NCBI GenBank assembly: GCA_965202875.1 | Contig: OZ241870.1 | Span: 4,340,001 to 4,404,000, forward strand | DNA length: 64,000 nt | Direction: 5' to 3' | DNA from: HK1 sp965202875 | Lineage (GTDB): Bacteria; Pseudomonadota; Gammaproteobacteria; HK1 | Shown here: one piece after another, positions 60,073 to 64,000 of the stretch | How the letters are laid out: the number at the start of each line of letters is the position of its first letter | Position numbering within the stretch: the first letter of the stretch is position 1 | The notes under the pieces: generated by a model | The model's database searches: none | What the model was told of the DNA's origin: nothing | The model's input: only the letters and a program-made list of their open reading frames with translations | Program-made: the position numbers and the translations under genes

Positions 60073-61214
60073 CCGTGGCCAAGCGGTTGTCGGCCGATGA
60101 TTCCCGGGCTGAGGACAGCCGCCCCCCCCATGAGCCTCGTCCGCAGGCGAGGTCCATGCTGAGAGGCTTCAAACTGCATCACACCGGGCGACTTCTGCTC
60201 CCCGACACACCGAAAGGCGCCCTGCACGTCGTCCACAATGCTCTCGTACTCGCGTTTCGCGCGGATGCAGGGCGGATCGTTGTCGTCATCCTCGATGGGA
60301 TTGCTACTGGCCACAATCGTTGCTCCGTCCCGAGCCTGTGAGAGAGCACTGCGCGCGTCCTGGCACACCTCGGCATCTTCCCCCCGCTCGCTCCAACTGT
60401 CATACGACAGGCTGTGCCACGAGCAGTGATGGGGGGCCAGGAGAATGTCATAGGACAGACACTCCGGGCATGAGCGATGACGCTGCCAAAGCCTCTCCCA
60501 GATCGCGACCTCGGTGTCTCCTCCGGTCAGGAATCGGCACCTGTCGGCGATTCCGTCACCCGCCAGGGACAACTGAAGGATCGTGCTCGAGTCGTTCTTC
60601 GATACCTCGTCATCGTCGTCTGCCTTCGGGAGCGGTCCGAGCAGCAGAGCCCTCATCGACCTGTCGTGCTGGCCATTGACGCGCGAGAACTCCTGGTCTA
60701 CGGGGATCAGGATTTGTCCGAGGTCGTCGGTCTTCCCATCTTCATCCTCACCGAGAATGAGGATCCGATCGCCGTCTCCAATCGGTCCTGTACTGTCGCG
60801 GAACTTCCGGACCCGGCGGCGCGCTTCGGCATTGAACGCCTTGGCGTCGTCGCAGAGCACATGGCGCGTCGAGGCACGCCGGAACACCAACGGCGAGGAC
60901 CATATTTCCCGGATGAAGATCTTGTCCGCCTTCTCGGACCAGGTGTCGGGCGGGCCGAGGTGAAAGTGCTCGCGGAGCCCGGTGCAGTGGTCCTTGTCGG
61001 GATGGCTGACGAGGAGGACATCCACGTAGAGCCTGCCCTCGGTGTCGCGGTCGAGTTGCTCGCGGAGCAGGTTCGCGACATCGGGAGTATCATCGTCGGG
61101 GTCGTCTGCTGCCGCTCGAATGTTCAAATCAAACAACATCTTGCGGCCGGACTCCAGATCAACGAGAGTCATGTCGCCGTTGCCGACCGGATAGAACGAA
61201 AGCGTGCTGGCCAT
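60069..61214 (-). CDS. MBL-fold (ComEC/Rec2-like) metallo-hydrolase partnered with E2-E1-JAB
   Basis: 381 residues from ATG 61214, chosen for its cggaggtgacacc ribosome site; the frame opens earlier at 61286. The MBL fold has LSFYPVGNGDMTLVDLESGR, VDVLLVSHPDKDHCTGLREH (metal motif HPDKDH, residues 71-76), CRFLTGGDTEVAIWERLWQR and YDILLAPHHCSWHSLSYDSW with later ligands (GGDTE, PHH). A long acidic middle (DDDDEVSKNDSS) precedes the second half. The C-terminal about 50 residues may be less ordered. It overlaps the next gene by 4 nt, so both products are made together. It could cleave a nucleic acid, nucleotide signal or conjugate. Confidence 0.85.
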   Translation of the reverse strand: MASTLSFYPVGNGDMTLVDLESGRKMLFDLNIRAAADDPDDDTPDVANLLREQLDRDTEGRLYVDVLLVSHPDKDHCTGLREHFHLGPPDTWSEKADKIFIREIWSSPLVFRRASTRHVLCDDAKAFNAEARRRVRKFRDSTGPIGDGDRILILGEDEDGKTDDLGQILIPVDQEFSRVNGQHDRSMRALLLGPLPKADDDDEVSKNDSSTILQLSLAGDGIADRCRFLTGGDTEVAIWERLWQRHRSCPECLSYDILLAPHHCSWHSLSYDSWSERGEDAEVCQDARSALSQARDGATIVASSNPIEDDDNDPPCIRAKREYESIVDDVQGAFRCVGEQKSPGVMQFEASQHGPRLRTRLMGGAAVLSPGIIGRQPLGHG

Positions 61215-61361
61215 GGTGTCACCTCCGTGGGGATTCGATCCCATCAAGTGTTCGCTCATCGTACCATCAGAGGAAGATTTTGACAATCATGGCTCGATCT
61301 GCGATGTTGACGTCGACGGAGGCGGGGACGCCTGCCTCCCTGCGCGTTGGGAGGAGGATTC
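61215..61361. promoter_or_regulatory. Divergent promoter region between MBL/E2-E1-JAB operon and XRE-ImmA gene
   Basis: 147 nt separate the two divergent starts, each with a strong ribosome site (cggaggtgac on the minus strand, gggaggagg on the plus strand). The XRE protein encoded on one side is a natural candidate to control both directions. I could not place -35/-10 boxes with confidence. Confidence 0.5.
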
Positions 61362-62600
61362 ATGGACTCGATCAAGCTCGGACGCCGGCTGCGAGCCGCG
61401 CGTGAGGCACAGGGGCTGAGCCAACGGGCAGTGGCGGATGCCCTAGGCGTGCCCCGCACGGCGGTCACCCAGATCGAAGCGGGGAACCGATCCGTCTCCA
61501 CGCTGGAGCTGACGGAGCTGGCCGACCGCTATCGCCGCCCCGTCTCGCACTTCTTCGAGCACGCCGCGGACGACGAAGGCGAGGGCGTTCTGATCACCCT
61601 GCACCGAACCGTTCCAGGGTTGGAGCAGAGTGCGGGTGTGCGGGAGCAGGTGGACCGCTGCGTCGCCCTGTGCCGCGAAGGGGTCGTCCTGGAGAAGCTC
61701 CTGGGGCAGGCCCTCCGGATGGGTCCGCCCGTGTATGACGTGCGTGCTCCGCGCACGGTCGGGGAGGCCGTGACGCAAGCGGAGCAGATCGCCGAGGAGG
61801 AGCGGCGACGGCTCAACATCGGAAACGCTCCCCTATCCGACGTTTCGGAGTTGATCAGTTCTCAGGGAGTTTGGGCGTCCAGCCTTGAACTCCCCGATCA
61901 CATGTCCGGTCTCTTCCTGCGTCATCCTTCCATCGGCCTTGCCATTCTCGTCAACGCCTCGCATCCGCGTGGGCGAAAGCGCTTTTCCTATGCCCATGAA
62001 TATGCGCACGCGCTGCTGGATCGGGAAGGGATCGTGTCGGTTTCCAGCACCGGCAATTCATCCGAATTGTTGGAGAAGCGGGCAAACGCCTTCGCCGCGG
62101 CGTTCCTCATGCCGAGGAACGGTGTATCTGAAGTGTTGCGAAGCCTAGATAAGGGTTTGCCGAGCCGTCATGAGCAAACGATTTTCGACGCCGCGACCGG
62201 AGAACACATCGAGGCAGCATTCCGCCCGGCTGCCGGCTCGCAGAGAATCACTTACAAGGACGTTGCACTTGTGGCCCACCATTTCGGTGTGAGCTATCAG
62301 GCGGCTCTTTATCGGCTGAAAAGTCTCAAACATGTCTCGCAGCGGGACTCCGATGGCCTTCTGGAACGGGAGCATTTCGGCAGGGAATATCTCAAGCTCC
62401 TCGGGATGCTCGACGAGCTGGAAGCACCGGAGCAGCGCGGCCACTGGGATCGCGAGTTGAGAAACGAGATCGCGCACTTGACGATCGAAGCCTACCGCCG
62501 CGAGGAAATCTCCCGTGGGCGACTCCTCGATCTGAGCAAAACGCTTGAGATCGACGGTGATGCGCTCCTGAGCCTCGCACGAGCCGCGCACGAAGGCTGA
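61362..62600 (+). CDS. XRE-family HTH regulator fused to ImmA/IrrE metallopeptidase
   Basis: 412 residues from ATG 61362. Residues 1-65 form an Xre helix-turn-helix (LGRRLRAAREAQGLSQRAVA then DALGVPRTAVTQIEAGNRSV). A linker of about 120 residues leads to the peptidase: KRFSYAHEYAHALLDREGIV with HEYAH at 212-216, then ELLEKRANAFAAAFLMPRNG with the third-ligand Glu. The C-terminal LVAHHFGVSYQAALYRLKSL and a further helical region complete the known XRE-ImmA architecture. Such proteins repress and, on a trigger, cleave themselves or a partner. It is followed after 8 nt by a PIN toxin gene and is divergent from the E2-E1-JAB operon. Confidence 0.9.
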   Translation: MDSIKLGRRLRAAREAQGLSQRAVADALGVPRTAVTQIEAGNRSVSTLELTELADRYRRPVSHFFEHAADDEGEGVLITLHRTVPGLEQSAGVREQVDRCVALCREGVVLEKLLGQALRMGPPVYDVRAPRTVGEAVTQAEQIAEEERRRLNIGNAPLSDVSELISSQGVWASSLELPDHMSGLFLRHPSIGLAILVNASHPRGRKRFSYAHEYAHALLDREGIVSVSSTGNSSELLEKRANAFAAAFLMPRNGVSEVLRSLDKGLPSRHEQTIFDAATGEHIEAAFRPAAGSQRITYKDVALVAHHFGVSYQAALYRLKSLKHVSQRDSDGLLEREHFGREYLKLLGMLDELEAPEQRGHWDRELRNEIAHLTIEAYRREEISRGRLLDLSKTLEIDGDALLSLARAAHEG

Positions 62601-62608
62601 GCGCCGAA

Positions 62609-62917
62609 ATGACCTGCATGAGCTCGATCGTCATCGTGGCGGATGCATCGGCTCTCATCAACTTCCTGCGAATCGATCGCATGGATCTGATTGCCCGTCA
62701 CTCCCATCGGTTTCTCGTGACCGATCACGTCGCGGCCGAGGTGACGGACTTCTACCCGGATCAGCGGACACGTCTCGATGGCGCACTTCAAGCAGGTGTC
62801 CTGCAGCAGGTCAGTGTTGACGATCGGCGAGAGGTCGCTCTGTTCGGCGCGTTGGCTGCATCCGGACGCTTGGGCGCTGGCGAACGCTCCGCAATCGCGT
62901 TGGCCATCTGCCGAGTT
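62609..62917 (+). pseudogene. PIN-domain toxin partner of XRE-ImmA, 3'-truncated
   Basis: The frame reads SSIVIVADASALINFLRIDR, MDLIARHSHRFLVTDHVAAE, VTDFYPDQRTRLDGALQAGV and SGRLGAGERSAIALAICR, containing the first acidic residue (ADAS) and the central 'GxGExxAI' acidic motif of PIN nucleases. It then enters relaxase sequence (VPGPADAVAGAQ and beyond), so the last acidic residue and C-terminus are lost at about 62917. The upstream XRE-ImmA gene is 8 nt away, a recurrent antitoxin/toxin-like pair. Confidence 0.8.
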
Positions 62918-63514
62918 CCGGGTCCAGCGGATGCGGTCGCCGGCGCACAGCTCGATCGTCTCGGTACGGTAGACCTCGACGGTGCCGCGCCTGCCGCCGA
63001 CCCGGCGCGGCTGCCACTGGATCGCCTCCCCGCTCCTGCCTTCCAGCATCACCGTCCCGGTTGCATGATCGACGCCGACCACGCGGTATTCGTCGCCATT
63101 CTCGACACCGAGGCTCCTGTAGTCCCGTTGAAACCCTACCACATCGCCGGGTGCGTAGTGGGCGGCGATCGGCTTCTCCGCCGTGGTGTACCCGTGGGAG
63201 ACCAACCGCTCGATTTCCAGGGCCGGTCCGTGGATCGCGCCGTCTCGGGCGAGGCGGTCCCGGATGTGGCCGTTGATGCTCCGGCGCAGTGCGTGGCTCG
63301 GCACCATGAGGCCGGTGTGCTCGCGCTCCTCGCCCGAGAGCCTGAGACAGCGCGCGGCGGCGGCCCCGGCGAGATTGTCCGGCTTGACCTCGGCGACACG
63401 ATCGCCGAGCTTCTCGAAGGCACCGCGCACGTCTCCCGCGAGGCTTGAGCGCACCGCTTCCTTCAGCGCCGCGTCCTTCTGCCGGAGAATTTCGTCCATG
63501 ACGGCGGTTTTCAT
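62918..63514 (-). pseudogene. MobF/TraI-type conjugative relaxase-helicase, internal fragment
   Basis: Minus strand: MKTAVMDEILRQKDAALKEA, VRGAFEKLGDRVAEVKPDNL, REHTGLMVPSHALRRSINGH, IRDRLARDGAIHGPALEIER, HYAPGDVVGFQRDYRSLGVE, EYRVVGVDHATGTVMLEGRS and LCAGDRIRWTRN. This is part of the helicase region of TrwC/TraI relaxases ('tlapTr..r..in..iR..L...G', then 'y..GDvv.F.r......G..Y.V', then 'GDrIRwTRN'). It is cut by the PIN gene on one side and by IS1182 on the other. It shows that a conjugative or integrative element once occupied this site. Confidence 0.85.
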
Positions 63515-63516
63515 GC

Positions 63517-64000
63517 CCGCCTGTTGGAGTCGATAGACGGGACGAAGGTGCGTGCGAATGCGAGCAAGCGCAAGGCGATGAGCTACGGTCGGATGGGCGA
63601 GAAGGAGCGGGAGCTGGAGGCGGAGGTCGAGGCATTGTTGAACCGGGCTCGCGAGACCGATGCGGAGGAGGATGCGCGCTTTGGGGAGTCGTTGCGAGGC
63701 GATGAGCTACCCGAGGAGCTGCGCCGTCGCGAGGACCGCTTGGCGGCGATTCGAGCGGCGAAGAGCCTGCCCTTGCGAAAGCGGGGGGCGCTTGGAGGCG
63801 GCGCAGCGCGAGGCGGACGATGGGCGCGGGCGCCGGCCCGGATGGGAGCGCAATCCCAAGGGCGGGCAGCCGTACAAGCGCGCCTGCGGGGAGCCTGATG
63901 AGAAGGCGCAGAGCCACTTCACCGACCCTGACAGTGCCATCATGAAGACCAGCGCGGAGGGGTTCCAGCAGTGCTACAACGCGCAGGTGGCTGTCCGAGG
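63517..64000 (+). pseudogene. IS1182-family transposase, second copy, truncated and frameshifted
   Basis: From about 63527 the sequence matches the intact transposase at 11190-12512 from VSIDGTKVRANASKRKAMSY through EEDARFGESLRGDELPEELR. Near 63768 an extra stretch of about 22 nt (agcctgcccttgcgaaagcg) breaks the frame; homology then continues in another frame through RRPGWERNPKGGQPYKRA and EKAQSHFTDPDSAIMKTSAE to CYNAQVAV, where it diverges just before the window ends. The 5' third is missing. It interrupts the relaxase fragment. Confidence 0.9.

Overview
The window is high-GC DNA from a bacterium, probably a gammaproteobacterium. The clues are abundant REP palindromes of the 'cattcccgcg...cgcgggaat' type, a RAYT transposase, YhhQ, yeast-type cytosine deaminase, hydantoinase/oxoprolinase pairs and a UGA-recoded redox protein. 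It reads as a decaying accessory region. It holds an intact IS1182-family element, remnants of ISKra4, ISL3 and IS4 elements, a second IS1182 fragment, a MobF relaxase fragment, several block duplications, at least eight toxin-antitoxin modules or remnants, and many genes broken by single-base frameshifts. I identified no tRNA, rRNA or CRISPR array.

Layout. 1-7 kb: a partial Rpn-type nuclease; a three-gene set (sigma-like factor, unknown protein, ImmA/IrrE peptidase) that stops where an ISKra4 remnant begins; that remnant is fused in frame to a membrane GT-C-like protein, which is coupled to a GT2-GtrA protein. 7-15 kb: an HNH/excalibur remnant, an AT-rich orphan gene, an HMCES-Y-family polymerase repair pair interrupted at its 3' end by IS1182, and a large SNF2-type helicase. 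15-23 kb: toxin-antitoxin territory (YefM/YoeB, RHH/PIN, DUF433/DUF5615, HigBA-like and a Phd remnant), a DUF4143 ATPase and Uma2. 23-34 kb: metabolic genes (DUF255 thioredoxin protein, two 3-hydroxyacyl-CoA dehydrogenase types, ankyrin protein, MBL-fold protein, methyltransferase, YhhQ) separated by REP clusters, a MITE-like element and a 14-bp tandem repeat. 34-44 kb: RAYT, hydantoinase B and A, then a duplicated block (hydantoinase A 5' part plus a small membrane protein) split by an ISL3 remnant and a RES/Xre toxin-antitoxin pair. 44-55 kb: a two-component system with a triplicated gene junction, cytosine deaminase, a glycine/sarcosine/betaine-reductase-B-like selenoprotein with in-frame UGA, glutamine amidotransferase, SppA, truncated cystathionine beta-lyase, SNase and nitrilase. 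55-64 kb: IS4 wreckage, then a two-gene operon of an MBL-fold hydrolase and an E2-E1-JAB fusion, divergent from an XRE-ImmA/PIN pair that is cut by relaxase and IS1182 fragments.

The two most notable items are the UGA-containing selenoprotein (47009-48235, minus strand), which conventional gene calling splits in two, and the compact ubiquitin-like conjugation/deconjugation operon (57763-61214, minus strand), which has all enzymatic domains but no recognisable ubiquitin-like modifier beside it. A third, window-wide pattern is the presence of in-frame minisatellite-like repeats inside otherwise conserved coding sequences.
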